Source of the DNA: Branchipolynoe longqiensis
Lineage: Eukaryota > Annelida > Polychaeta > Phyllodocida > Polynoidae
Direction of reading: 5' to 3'
DNA: 64,000 nt
Assembly (NCBI GenBank): GCA_030323885.1
Contig: CM059191.1
Span: 102,844,292-102,908,291, forward strand
Below the pieces are notes generated by a model, which saw only the letters and a list, made by a program, of their open reading frames with translations, searched no databases and had not been told where the DNA came from. A program made the translations under genes and the position numbers. This document shows positions 10,165 to 21,310 of the stretch, piece after piece (the first letter of the stretch is position 1; each line of letters begins with the position of its first letter).

Positions 10165-12960
10165 ATCCGCAGTCACTGTGCCAGGCAATACGTGATTTAT
10201 CTGTCAGGGTATTGGAGATGCTATCGTCAGATACTGAACCATGCAATACATTACTTATTAGTCAAGGTGCTGAACACACTGTACGCAAGTAAAGCACAGT
10301 GCAATATGTGATGTAGCAGTCAGGGTGTTGGAGATGCTATCCTCACATATTGAAAGATGCAATACACTGTTTATAGTCGAGGTGCTGGATACACTCTCCT
10401 CATATACCATATCAAGCAATACATGATTTGTATGCACGGGTGTTGGATATACTGTCCTGGCAGCCTCACCATGCCATGGCATTTATCAGACAGAGTATTC
10501 GAGATGCTGTCCTCACAACCTGTACCGTGCAATAGGTGGCTTATCACTCATGGTGTTGGATGTAGTGATCTCACAACCTGTAGCATGCAATTTGTGGTTT
10601 ATCACTAGTGGTGTTGGATGTAGTGATCTCACAACCTGTACCATGCAATATGTTGTTTATCACTTGTGGGGTTTGATGTAGTGTTCTCACAACCTGTACC
10701 GTGCAATGTGTGGTTTATCAGTCATGGTGTTAGATGTAGTGTTCTCACAACCTGTACTATGCAATGTGTGGTTTATCACTAGTGGTGTTGGATGTAGTGA
10801 TCTCACAACCTGTACCATACAATATGTGAGTTATCACTTGTGGTGTTGGATGCATTGATCTCATAACCTGTACCATGCAATATGTGATTTATCACTTGTG
10901 GTGTTGGATGCAGTGATCTCACAACCTGTACCGTGCAATGTGTGGTTTAACACTCATGGTATTGGATGCAGTGATCTCACAACCTGTACCATGCAATGTG
11001 TGGTTTATCACTTGTGGTGTTGGATGTAGTGTTCTCACAACCTGTACCGTGCAATGTGTGGTTTACCAGTCATGGTGTTAGATGTAGTGTTCTCACAACC
11101 TGCACTATGCAATGTGTGGTTTATCACTAGTGGTGTTGGATGTAGTGATCTCACAACCTGTACCATACAATATGTGATTTATCACTTGTGGTGTTGGATG
11201 CATTGATCTCATAACATGTACCATGCAATATGTGATTTATCACTTGTGGTGTTGGATGCAGTGATCTCACAACCTGTACCGTGCAATGTGTGGTTTAACA
11301 CTCATGGTATTGGATGCAGTGATCTCACAAACTGTACCATGCAATGTGTGGTTTATCACTTGTGGTGTTGGATGTAGTGTTCTCACAAGCTGTACCGTGC
11401 AATGTGTGGTTTATCAGTCATGGTGTTAGATGTAGTGTTCTCACAACCTGTACTATGCAATGTGTGGTTTATCACTAGTGGTGTTGGATGTAGTGATCTC
11501 ACAACCTGTACCATACAATATGTGATTTATCACTTGTGGTGTTGGATGCATTGATCTCATAACCTGTACCATGCAATATGTGATTTATCACTTGTGGTGT
11601 TGGATGCAGTGATCTCACAACCTGTACCGTGCAATGTGTGGTTTAACACTCATGGTGTTGGATGCAGTGATCTCACAAACTGTACCGTGCAATGTGTGGT
11701 TTAACACTCATGGTGTTGGATGCAGTGATATCACAACCTGTACCATGCAATATCTGAGTTATCACTCGTGGTGTTAGGTGTAGTGATCTCACAACCTGTA
11801 CCATGCAATATGTGATTTATCACTAGTGGTGTTGGATGTAGTGATCTCACAACCTGTACCATGCAATATGTGGTTTATCACTAGTGGTGTTGGATGTAGT
11901 GATCCCACAACCTGTACCATGCAATATGTGGTTTATCACTAGTGGTGTTGGATGTAGTGATCTCACAACCTGTACCATGCAATATGTGGTTTATCACTCG
12001 TGGTGTTCGATGTAGTGGTATCACAACCTGTACCATCCAATGTGTGGTTTATCACTTGTGGTGTTGGATGTAGTGGTATCACAACCTGTACCATGCAATG
12101 TGTGGTTTATCACTTGTGGTGTTGGATGTAGTGTTCTCACAACCTGTACCGTGCAATGTGTGGTTTACCAGTCATGGTGTTAGATGTAGTGTTCTCACAA
12201 CCTGTACTATGCAATGTGTGGTTTATCACTAGTGGTGTTGGATGAGTGATCAACACCTGTACCTACAAATGTGATTTATCACTTGTGGTGTTGGATGCAT
12301 TGATCTCATAACCTGTACCATGCAATATGTGATTTATCACTTGTGGTGTTGGATGCAGTGATCTCACACCTGTACCGTGCAATGTGTGGTTAAAACTCAT
12401 GGTGTTGGATGCAGTGATCTCACAAACTGTACCGTGCAATGTGTGGTTTAACCTCAGGTGTTGGATCAGTGAATCACACCTGTACCTGCAATATCTGAGT
12501 TATCACTCGTGGTGTTAGGTGTAGTGGTCTCACAACCTGTACCATGCAATATGTGGTTTATCACTAGTGGTGTTGGATGTAGTGATCAGTCATGCAGTGA
12601 TCACTGATATGACACATGTACCATGCAATATGTGGTTTATCACTCGTGGTGTTGGATGTAGTGATCTCACAACCTGTACCATGCAATATGTGGTTTATCA
12701 CTAGTGGTGTTCGATGTAGTGGTATCACAACCTGTACCATGCAATATGTGGTTTATCACTCGTGGTGTTCGATGTAGTGGTCTCACAACCTGTGCCGTGC
12801 GATGTGTGATTTCGCAGAGTATTGGAGATGATGTACTCACATATTGCCCGAGAAATATGCTATTTATCCGTCAGAGTATTGGAGATGGTGTCCTCATATC
12901 AATTCGCTAGTCAGGGTGTTGGATATATTGTTCTGATAGCATGCACCCCGTGATAGACGA
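10165..12960. repeat. 58-bp satellite with 348-bp higher-order repeat
   Basis: About 47 tandem units of 58 bp, e.g. GTGATCTCACAACCTGTACC then ATGCAATATGTGGTTTATCA and CTAGTGGTGTTGGATGTA. The variant GTGTTCTCACAACCTG starts at 10739, 11087 and 11435. Spacing is exactly 348 bp (6 x 58), and the order of variants in between is preserved, which is a six-unit higher-order repeat. A further hexamer-like block starts at 12188. Edge units (10165-10500 and 12800-12960) are more diverged. No coding frame spans it. Confidence 0.93.
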
Positions 12961-12977
12961 TTCATCAGTAAAGGCCC

Positions 12978-13527
12978 TGGAGACACTGTTCTCACACTGT
13001 TCTCACACTGTATTCACACTGTTCTCACACTGTTATCACACTGTTCTCACACTGTTCTCACACTGTTCTCACACTGTATTCACACTGTTCTCACACTGTA
13101 TTCACACTGTTCTCACACTGTTATCACACTGTTCTCACACTGTTCTCACACTGTTCTCACACTGTTATCACACTGTTCTCACACTGTTCTCACACTGTTC
13201 TCACACTGTTCTCACACTGTTCTCACACTGTTCTCAACACACACTGTTATCACACTGTTCTCACACTTGTTATCACACTGTTTCTCACCACTGTTCTCAC
13301 ACTGTTATCACACTGTTCTCACACTGTTCTCACACTGTTCTCACACTGTTCTCACACTGTTCTCACACTGTTATCACACTGTTATCACACTGTTCTCACA
13401 CTGTTATCACACTGTATTCACACTGTTCTCACACTGTTATCACACTGTTTTCACACCGTTCTCACACCGTTCTCACACTATTCTCACACTGTACTCACAC
13501 TGTTCTCACACTGTGCTCACACTACAA
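12978..13527. repeat. 11-bp array (ACTGTTCTCAC)
   Basis: About 50 units of CACTGTTCTCA with TTATC and TATTC variants. The long plus-strand open frame (Ser-His-Cys/Leu-Thr-Leu repeats) comes from an 11-bp unit that stays open in three frames. Confidence 0.95.
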
Positions 13528-14582
13528 CATGCAATATGTGATTTATCAGTATCCATGCTGCAGATAATGCCTGTCTGTGACAGGGCTCCAATAAAAGCGA
13601 CACATTCACCGACAATCAGAGTGAGATGGGATGGCCTCCTCGTCCAATATCCACTTCCGGTTTGGGAGGAGTGTGTCAGATCGATTCGATTGCTCGACCC
13701 CACGCCGAGACAAACCATATATTTGAAGCTGCATGGCCTGCGAAAGAATGAAGCTGATGACAGCCAAATAATTACGTAGATTCTATTCTAACTTTGAAGA
13801 TATATAATGTGCAAATATGAAATAGTAATGTTGGAATTCAGATGAAAACTGTGACACCATAAATATGCTTCAGCAGTTTTTGGAAGTGTTAAGTATTCAT
13901 CGGACTATGCAGCTTTAAGATATGAGAAAATATGATGCCAGTGACGTCATGTTAGTTTTGTACATATCCATTCAGACACTGCTGGAATGGCTTCTATGTA
14001 TATTTCAAATAGCGTTGGTCATGTACATTTCAGCACCATGTCCCCTCTCTATCCCAATTTTGAGCATATATGCTAGTTTCACACACAACTTCGACACCAT
14101 TGTGACTAGTGCCATGTATATTTCAAGTGACGTCACTCGTGTACATTTCAGCTCTCGGCGTTATGCCGTCTCCCTGCTCCAACCTACGCTTCCTTAATTA
14201 TAGCACATCATATATGAGAGCCTTATACAACCAGCTTACCACACAACTACTAGCCTTAATAACCCGTGACCATGGCTACCATATCATGTGACTCATCCCA
14301 TTGACGTTTATGACCGTTTGGATAGGGGCGCCTTCACGGGATCGCTACATGGGCCAATTGGGTTTGACCTGATTAAGGCAATTGACCTTTTGACCCCTGT
14401 CATGGGTTCCGTCAGGCGTGCACTTGAGCCGTCCATTGAGCTAATGGCATGTCCAGTGCTCGATCACTGATGTGGCTGTGAGGCCACAGACGAATCACAA
14501 AAGACCTTTTGTGCATAGCTTTATTCACTCAACTATCCCCCATCGACTGCTCACTCTCCAAAGGCAGATGGCTTCTTTGCTT
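13528..14582. other. Mostly unique sequence with one MITE end
   Basis: At 13895-13917, CATCGGACTATGCAGC followed by TTAA is a TTAA-B terminal fragment. At 14000-14150 the block ATGTATATTTCAA...GTACATTTCAGC occurs twice about 140 bp apart. I see no other feature. Confidence 0.55.
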
Positions 14583-14910
14583 GGCGGGGTTTTACATCCC
14601 AACAACATATAAGCCCATAGCAGGATGGTTATCGGCTTATTGACTTGTGACAATGCACACTCATGATAACTTCATTGCGCTGTTCCACTAGGAGACCAGT
14701 TCAATGGCATCATGACCCGATATCCCACTCAGTTACTTTATCCTGACACTTAACTAATCCCCAGTCCTTGTCCTATCCTAGTAATGCTGATCGCCAGGCT
14801 AGGTAGCGACAAGTATAACTTTCCTGAGTCATTGCTTTATAGTCATCTGGGTTTTGAACTCCCGAGTGGGAAGCCTACGTTCTACTGACCTGGCCACACC
14901 ACATCCCGTT
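14583..14910 (-). mobile_element. SINE-1 copy
   Basis: Minus-strand SINE-1. The tail side GGGGTTTTACATCCCAACAA lies at the low coordinate, then ACTAGGAGACCAG, ATATCCCACTCAGT, CTTGTCCTATCCTAGTAAT and the remains of a tRNA-like head near 14850-14905. It is nearly full length but the head is degenerate. Confidence 0.82.
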
Positions 14911-15104
14911 CCATCGAGCATAAGAGAGGTGCTTGATGAATGGCACACTTTGTCCACTGCCGAGTGGCACTGTTGAGAATTCATGGCCAGACCTGGTGAC
15001 CTATTTATAGAACTGCTAGCTGGTTGTTAAGGTTCCGCACAACCCAGCATGAGGGATCAGGTGACGCCGAAATGGGATGATTGACCAATAACAAGACAAA
15101 GTCA

Positions 15105-15390
15105 GCACTGGGGGCCTAATGGGTAAAACACAGGCTTCCCATATGGAACTTTGGCAGTTTGAGTCCCGGATGAGTCAAACCGATGACTTACACAATTTAT
15201 ACTTGTCACTACATGGTATAGCGATCGACATTACTAGGATAAGGCAAGGATTGGTGAGCTCAGTGTATGGATCATGCGATTGACTCAGATATCGGTTCAT
15301 TGTGTCAAGGGTTTGATCTCCCAGTGGGTCAACACTTTAAAGACGCCATGAATGTCCACTCTCACAAGTCAGTATTCATCCTCATATATA
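15105..15390 (+). mobile_element. SINE-1 copy, diverged
   Basis: Degenerate tRNA-like head (GGCCTAATGGGTAAAACACA; B box CAGTTTGAGTCCC), then AAACCGATGACTTA, TAGGATAAGGCAAGGATTGG, TGATCTCCCAGTGGGTCAAC and CAAGTCAGTATTCATCCT. The tail is lost. Confidence 0.75.
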
Positions 15391-15662
15391 TTATTGTTGT
15401 AACTATAGTTTATTCATTGAATAAAGTATTTGGTCACCGCTATTGCACTGGTCTTCACTATATAGACCATATATGTGTGAAGGACGTAAACCCCAAACAA
15501 ACCCACGAGGTTATTACCACCCCCCCCCTCCCTGCCTGGCACTACCATCGCTCGGGGATCAACTCAAGTCCACAATAGAATACAGATGTTACTCACAGTG
15601 GCACACCGGTACATCGTCAATATCATAAACTGTCTTCACTGAACTATCTATCTACTCAATAC

Positions 15663-16034
15663 CAAAGACCCTATAATACTAAGACAGCTCACTCCCGATC
15701 TCTCCCATGGTAATGTAAATTTTGCATTGCCACCTTGTGGTGGGTTTGATCAGCCCGGCTGCTGGTTGGGGTTTCACATGTAAACACATACAATGATATT
15801 ATACATGAGATAGGTAAGTATGAATACACATCAATATGAAATTGTTATGAACAAATACACATCATCATCAGCATTATCATCATCATCATCGCCATCATCA
15901 CACATCTTTCACATTCATATATACATTTATACATATAATATAGCAACTGTTTAACCGAGAGAACAGCCAGCGCACCAAGTGGTGGGTTTGATCATTTTGA
16001 TTACACAGTATAGGCTGAGTATTATAGGGTCTTT
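15663..16034. mobile_element. 372-bp inverted-repeat element
   Basis: The ends AAAGACCCTATAATACT and AGTATTATAGGGTCTTT are perfect inverted repeats. Just inside each is a diverged copy of CACC..GTGGTGGGTTTGATCA in the same orientation. The target duplication is uncertain (ATACC lies next to the left end and four bases off the right end). Non-coding. Confidence 0.7.
15840..15905. repeat. CAT/TCA trinucleotide microsatellite
   Basis: CATCATCAT runs inside the inverted-repeat element at 15663-16034. Confidence 0.85.
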
Positions 16035-16199
16035 GTCGATACCTACACTTCGCTAAAATTAATTGAATACTAGCCAATGTGAATTATATGACTGTACTTG
16101 TATGATAACTAAATACAGCTCCAATATGTGCACTGATGTACTTACCTAACTGATATGCCCGATGTAGCACTTCCTTAAATATCTGTTCCAAGGCCCAAT

Positions 16200-16480
16200 T
16201 ATCCTTTCCCCTGCCTGTCACTCTCTATCGCCCCCAGCTCACCTCCCTTCTCTTCCACCACCTCCATCTTCACCCCCAGTCCTCCCTTTTCCACCATTTC
16301 CATATGTCCATTCCCTTCCCTTCGCTAACGCCTCTTATCTCCCCCTTCCCCTCCACTCGCCCGCTTCTCATCTGTGATCTATTTCTATCTTCTCCCCACC
16401 GCCCTCCCCTCATCACCCGCCTCTACCCCCCCCCCTACCATCGTTCCCTACCTGTATCCATCAGCCCCTCCTTCGCCTCC
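16200..16480. other. Pyrimidine-rich tract
   Basis: About 280 bases that are almost entirely C and T on the plus strand, with a C-run near 16426. This is the composition of a possible triplex-forming tract. No repeat unit is clear. Confidence 0.65.
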
Positions 16481-16504
16481 CCCTCCACCCCTCATTACCC
16501 AGAT

Positions 16505-16930
16505 TCCCGGGCGTACGTTGTGTGCGCCGCCTAATCCCCAGTATCCGGCATGAGTGCGCGCGCATTGTGCTAATTCACTATGCAGTAATCGATCCACACA
16601 CGGCGGTGTACGGCAGGCAGCTGTACAACTGGCATTCGGTGCATGCAGGTCCTGACCCTCATGTGTCCGGCGCTGCCCCGTCTGAGACCGTTCTGCGCAT
16701 GCGTACAACTGCGCACCCGGCCTGCGTCCACTTCCGGTGTCCAGTGACTGACAACCGCACTGCCCAACGGGACAAGGCCAATTAGAGTCCTCGGGATGTA
16801 CACTGATGGTTTGCTGCTGTGGTATTGTTGCACACACAGGCCGAGGCCCTTATCCCCAAATGCGCAATGTTCGGTCGGCTCAGACCAGCCCGACTAGCCG
16901 ACCCGACTGTCGGGTAGCCACAAAACAATG
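16505..16930. other. CpG-rich unique segment
   Basis: CpG density is visibly higher than nearby, and it holds TGCGCATGCGTAC (NRF1-like) and CACTTCCGGTG (ETS-like). Open frames on both strands resemble no protein I know. It may be a small CpG island or promoter relic, but nothing shows transcription. Confidence 0.45.
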
Positions 16931-16998
16931 CCTGACCACCCTGCCAAGTTCCTTAAAAGTTAAAGTCGCCAAGTATAGGCGCCTGAAACTGGAGCTGT

Positions 16999-17092
16999 AC
17001 TCCGAGAGATACTCTCCAATCATGGCATTGTTTAATGTGTGTGTTTATGAAACCGAAGATATTTGATTTAAACTACATTTTTGGATTGGCAT
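16999..17092 (+). repeat. 94-bp dispersed repeat, copy 2
   Basis: One mismatch from 5968-6061, same orientation, unrelated flanks. The high identity suggests recent dispersal. Confidence 0.85.
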
Positions 17093-17137
17093 TTACGTGG
17101 TTTTGCACTTGAACTTGTCAAGTGTTCCCACCCACCG

Positions 17138-17372
17138 ACTCTTTTATTGTGGGGGTTTACCTGCTGGTGTCTGCACTGCTTTATTGTGGGGGTTTACCTG
17201 CTGGTTTCTGCACTGCTTTATTGTGAGGGTTTACCTGCTAGTTTCTGGACTGCTTTATTGTGAGGGTTTACCTGCTAGTTTCTGGACTGCTTTATTGTGG
17301 GGGTTTACCTGCTGGTTTCTGGACTGCTTTATTGTGGGAGTTTACCTGCTGGTTTCTGCACTGCTCTCCCTT
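17138..17372 (+). repeat. 37-bp minisatellite
   Basis: Six or so units of TTTATTGTGGGGGTTTACCT then GCTGGTTTCTGCACTGC. Because 37 is not a multiple of 3, the open frame cycles through all three readings of the unit. Confidence 0.92.
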
Positions 17373-17569
17373 GTACTTTGTGATTTAAACTCAAGTCTGA
17401 CGCGCCAATTTGAGCCATCTTTCCATCCTGTTTGCAATCATGTCTACATCGATGCACATGAAGGGGTCATACATCGAAGTATTGACTAGGTTCAACAAAT
17501 ATTTACATGTCACTGATTTGGCATTCCGGTATCCAGTGTTACGGTGTATACACCATCTTGTATTCTCAG

Positions 17570-17751
17570 TGTCGTAGTCTGCACTGACCTCTCACGCAAG
17601 GAGCCGCACATACAGGTATGCATTGGTACTGTGGTGATATCAGGAAGCCTAGGTGGTGTAATGGTTAGCACACTGGCCTGGAATGCAAAGAGATGTGCGT
17701 TCGCGTCCCGCTCTAGGCGCAATAATTCCCATTTTCATCACCCCTACGGCA
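17570..17751 (+). mobile_element. Solo TRIM LTR with tRNA-like domain
   Basis: 182 bp, the same length as the LTRs of the full element at 23933. It starts TGTCGTAGTCTGCACTG and ends CACCCCTACGGCA. The tRNA-like domain (about 17649-17720) keeps GCCTAGGTGGTGTAATGG and the CTCTAGGC end. Flanking tetramers TCAG and CCAG are a near-match target duplication. A solo LTR is a normal product of LTR-LTR recombination. Confidence 0.8.
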
Positions 17752-17764
17752 CCAGTAACCAGTG

Positions 17765-18097
17765 TCCGTCCTAGAGGTGTCCCAGTCGAACGTGTCGACG
17801 TGGGTCACCTTTTGGCAAAACGTCGGGAAACGTCAGGAGTATGTTATGAGGACGTTGGTACACATCGGTACACTATCCTGGACGTTGACAGTCGCCGGAG
17901 GATGTCAATGAGTGTAGCAGGTCGATAGATGTTTTTAGCATGTAATAAAAAAACAATGACCCACAACGCGCGTCAATGCGCGGGTTCCAATATTATGGCG
18001 ACGTCAGAAGGACGTCGACAGCGCTGGAACAACATTATGTGAATGCTAGGCAGTCGCCGCGTGCATGTGAGGGTCGTCTCCAGACGTTGCGCCAAAT
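17765..18097. other. Unique, CpG-containing sequence
   Basis: Contains several ACGTC and GACGT motifs but no repeat family or domain that I recognise. Confidence 0.45.
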
Positions 18098-18145
18098 GGT
18101 TGGTTTGTTGTTTTACATCCTACCAACATCTAAGGTCATATGAGC
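18098..18145 (-). mobile_element. SINE-1 tail fragment
   Basis: GTTGTTTTACATCCTACCAA then CATCTAAGGTCATATGA is the SINE-1 3' end in reverse. Confidence 0.7.
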
Positions 18146-18541
18146 GTGTCGTGCCAAACTTTTTTTTTTTTCCTGACTCGTCGACTAACGTTGGCCGCAC
18201 GTGAATAACACGCTGCCCTGACGCCCATCTTTTTCCCCAAACCCACGAAAAGTTGGACGTGCCTCGATGCGTAGAAGATATTTTGCGCGCTGACGGCGCG
18301 CCGCCGAGAAGCGTAGTAGTGTGACAGGGCAATAACAAATCCAAGGCGGAACACTGCCTAGCGTCAGTCATCAGAGTAGAACGGGTGTGTCCCATATGCT
18401 ATTGACCGTAGATAAGCACCTATGTATAAATTCATGAGCTCATTCAATACATACCTTTATAAATCCTAGGAATATGCAATGTCCTATGTATTGGTAACTA
18501 GTCCCTACACACAATATACTGTACATAAGGAACACGGACCA

Positions 18542-18890
18542 GACGGGATGGCCAAATGAGTTGAGCATTCATCCCCCTTTTTGGTAGATCGTGGGATTCG
18601 AACCCACGGGTTCGCACCCTGGCAGGGTCATGCCAATGCCTTGAACATCATTGATATGTGTCGCTTTCTAGCTTGGCACTCAGCATTAATAGGATAGGGC
18701 AAGGACTGGTTAGCTCAGTGTTAGGATAATGTGACTGAGTGGGATATCGGGTCATGGTGCCAGCGGCCTGATTTCTCAGTAGGGCAGCACTATACAGTCG
18801 CCATGAGTGCGCACTGTCACAAGTCTGTATCCGTCCTGATACGGCCTTAGGTGTGGTCAGGACGTTGAATCCCAACAGCCAACAAATTCA
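18542..18890 (+). mobile_element. SINE-1 copy, near full length
   Basis: Head ACGGGATGGCCAAATGAG (A box), then GTGGGATTCGAACCC (B box region), GATATGTGTCGCTTTCTAGC, GGCAAGGACTGGTTAGCTCA, GACTGAGTGGGATATCGGG, GCCATGAGTGCGCACTGTCA, and a tail AATCCCAACAGCCAAC. It is among the best preserved copies. Confidence 0.88.
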
Positions 18891-18953
18891 TCTGTCAGGG
18901 ATTTGCTTAGAACCATTGGGGCCATATACTTGTTAAGTTCTGGTTCCTCTTAA

Positions 18954-19285
18954 AGCTGCATAGTCCGATGAAAACCTTATGTCTCAAACCAAACAATTAT
19001 CTAGATTTGATCCTACATATCTAATTTAGGTACAGGTGCATTTATTAAACACAGAAGGGAATACTGAAACAATTTAATAGAACATGTTACTGCAGAAGCA
19101 TATATGGTATCAGTTTTGGCAAGCTTGCCAACATTAATTGTGCATGTTTGCATGTCATATATCTCAAAAGTTTGCCATTTAAAATAAAAGTTACTTCAAA
19201 CTAAAGTAAGGTAGATCATAATGATGAACCTAGTATATTTATCTCAGAAAATGACAAAAACTCAAAACCATCGGACTATGCAACA
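18954..19285 (+). mobile_element. TTAA-B MITE, complete (332 bp)
   Basis: AGCTGCATAGTCCGATGA at the left and CATCGGACTATGCAACA at the right are inverted repeats. TTAA flanks both sides (18950-18953 and 19286-19289). Body blocks are TCTAGATTTGATCCTACATA, CTGCAGAAGC, GGCAAGCTTGCCAA, TACTTCAAACTAAAG and TATATTTATCTCAGAAAATG. It is non-coding. The TTAA duplication points to a piggyBac- or Kolobok-type transposase acting in trans, which is an inference. Confidence 0.9.
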
Positions 19286-19823
19286 TTAATTATCATTGAA
19301 CAGATCAACAACTTTCAGGAATTATTACTGACTCGTAGGTTCATAATTATTCACATTGTTGTCTATGTTGATTACCTTATTATGAACCATCCACATTTAG
19401 AAAAATAGCAAATAATAGCAATATTTACCTACGTCATGAATTGTCTTGTCTCGCCTAGGGCTAAAGAAGCGACACACAGTCCCAAGGCCAGTGTGGCAGC
19501 TCATCATGGGCAAATGAATAATATTTACACAAAACTAAAATCAATTGGTAATTTACATAACCTGCGCAATTAAGTAAATCAATGTAAACCAACCCGTTAC
19601 TTCTGGTGGTTAAACAAATCAGCTGGATGCTTCAGCAATGGTCCCTACCCTTTAGCCCCCCCCCCCCCCCACCAGCCGCTGCCCCACTATGCCCCTCCCC
19701 CCACATTCCCCCAGCCCCCATGCCAAATTAGCCGATTGCACCCATCCCCTTTTCCTCCCCACCTGTATCGCCACAGTCGCCACCATCCGACAAACAGCTG
19801 AACTACACTTCCCTATTCATTAA

Positions 19824-20606
19824 AGCTGCTTAGTCTGATGAAGCATAACATTTTCATCACAAACCAATTATCTAGATTTGATTGAACATATCTAACTTAG
19901 ATCATCATCATCATGCTGTCAGTCGCAATGCGACAAAGACTACTTTTATTTCTTAAGCGCCACAATTTTATGTGGTTGTGCATTTCATAAAAGCTGCTTG
20001 CAAAGTGTCGAAGTGCTGCTGGTGTTTGCAAGTTACTAGCAGCACTCTCTTGGGGAGCAAATAGAGGTCTCACACAGGCAAGAACACATCAACACAGGCA
20101 CAAATGATTTGTCCCTGCAGGGGCTGGTCGGGAATTGTTGGGAGTTCCATTCATCACTGCCCTTAATGCTGCCACGGAAGCATGGTTTTCTGTTAGGGTT
20201 TGCTCCCTTAGCCTTTGGTTCTATCAAGAACCTGTACACCACAAGGCAGTGGTTTATAACTTTGCAAGGCAAAGGTGTCAAACTCCCTGAGGTATTTTAG
20301 CAGGTAGGTACTGCAATACCTGCATACCACTAACTTAGATACTGGTGCCCTTATTACACATTTGTTGCCACATTGCAGGACATACTGATGCAATTTAATA
20401 GAACCTGTTCCAGCAGAAGCCCATGGTGGCAGTGTTTTGGCATGCTTGCCAAAATTAATTTGGCATGGGTGTACTTCAAATATCTCCAAGCTTAGCCATT
20501 TAAAATAAAAGTTACTTCAAACTAAAGTAGGGTAGGTTATACTGAACAATCTTATATATTTATCTAAGAAAATTCCAGAAACTCAAAACCACCGGACCAT
20601 GCAACT
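19824..20606 (+). mobile_element. TTAA-B MITE interrupted by a LINE derivative
   Basis: TTAA (19820-19823) precedes AGCTGCTTAGTCTGATGA, and ACCGGACCATGCAAC ends before TTAA (20607-20610). Without the 427-bp insert at 19903-20329 and one 11-bp duplication the element is about 345 bp, matching the intact copy at 18954. Confidence 0.88.
19903..20329 (-). mobile_element. Internally deleted LINE derivative
   Basis: Inserted in a TTAA-B MITE with an 11-bp target duplication CTAACTTAGAT (19892-19902 and 20330-20340). On the minus strand the 3' end reads GTCGCATTGCGACTGACAGC then ATGATGATG, the same end as the LINE at 20704. The 5' part (GGCAGCATTAAGGGCAG, CCAGCCCCTGCAGGGACAAA) is shared with 32473-32980. 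No reverse-transcriptase sequence remains. It appears to be a LINE 5' region joined to its 3' end. Confidence 0.82.
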
Positions 20607-20703
20607 TTAACCATTATACCTCTACACCCTCTACACACACTGCAGCTAACTATAACAATGGGTGAGGTATAACACATTATGCAAATATTATTTGTGGCTT
20701 CTT

Positions 20704-21310
20704 CCATCATCATGCTGTCAGTCACAATGCGACAAAGCCTACTTTCATTATTTGACTGTCGCTCTCCATTTAGTTCTTTGCTGTGAGAGTGATGTCCATG
20801 AGTCCGTCTTAATGTCTCTCAGCTTCAGGTTTCTCTTGATGGTATCCTTAAACCGGCGACGGGGGTGCCCTCTCTTTCTGTAACCAGAAGACAGTTGAGA
20901 GTAGAGGATCTGCTTTGGTAGCCTGTCTGATGACATCCTCATGAGGTGTCCAGTCAACCGGAGATTATTTTTGATCAGAAGATCTTCCATAGAAGGCAGC
21001 TCTGTCCGTTCAAGTATGTCCTTATTTGTCACTTCGTCCTTCCAGGTTAGCCTCATGATCGAACGCAGATGTCGCTCATGAAGGCATGCAGCTTTTTCAC
21101 CGGTCCTCTGTACACTGTCCAGGCCTCGGCTCCGTATAGTAGGGTGGATAGCACGATTGCATGGTAGATCTTGCCTTTGACCCGCATGGACAAATGGTGG
21201 TTGTCCCAGAGTCTCTGGCATATTTGGCCGAAAGATGCTCTAGCCTCTGCGATCCTCCTCTGTATTTCAGCATCAAAGCATCCATTAATGCGTACATCTC
21301 CTCCCATATC
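20704..21310 (-). pseudogene. LINE reverse-transcriptase C-terminal remnant, RTE-like
   Basis: About 190 codons from the C-terminal part of a non-LTR retrotransposon protein, read on the minus strand. In order: an AEIQRRIAEARASF block, LLYGAEAWT, RHLRSIMRLTW, LERTELPSMEDLL, GHLMRM, a PKQILYSQLSSG segment, RFKDTIKRNL and DSWTSLSQQR, ending at a stop near 20748. This order is well known from animal endonuclease/reverse-transcriptase LINEs. The frame shifts near 21080, and the catalytic fingers/palm and endonuclease are absent, so it is 5'-truncated and dead. The 3' UTR is only about 40 bp and ends in GATGATG-type repeats, which is RTE-like. Clade is an inference. Confidence 0.88.

Noticed and set aside
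10165..12960. CRISPR-like array
   Set aside because: The whole 58-bp unit is repeated with no unique spacers, and the setting is clearly eukaryotic.
12941..13567. 208-codon Ser/His/Thr/Leu frame
   Set aside because: Product of an 11-bp array that remains open in three frames.
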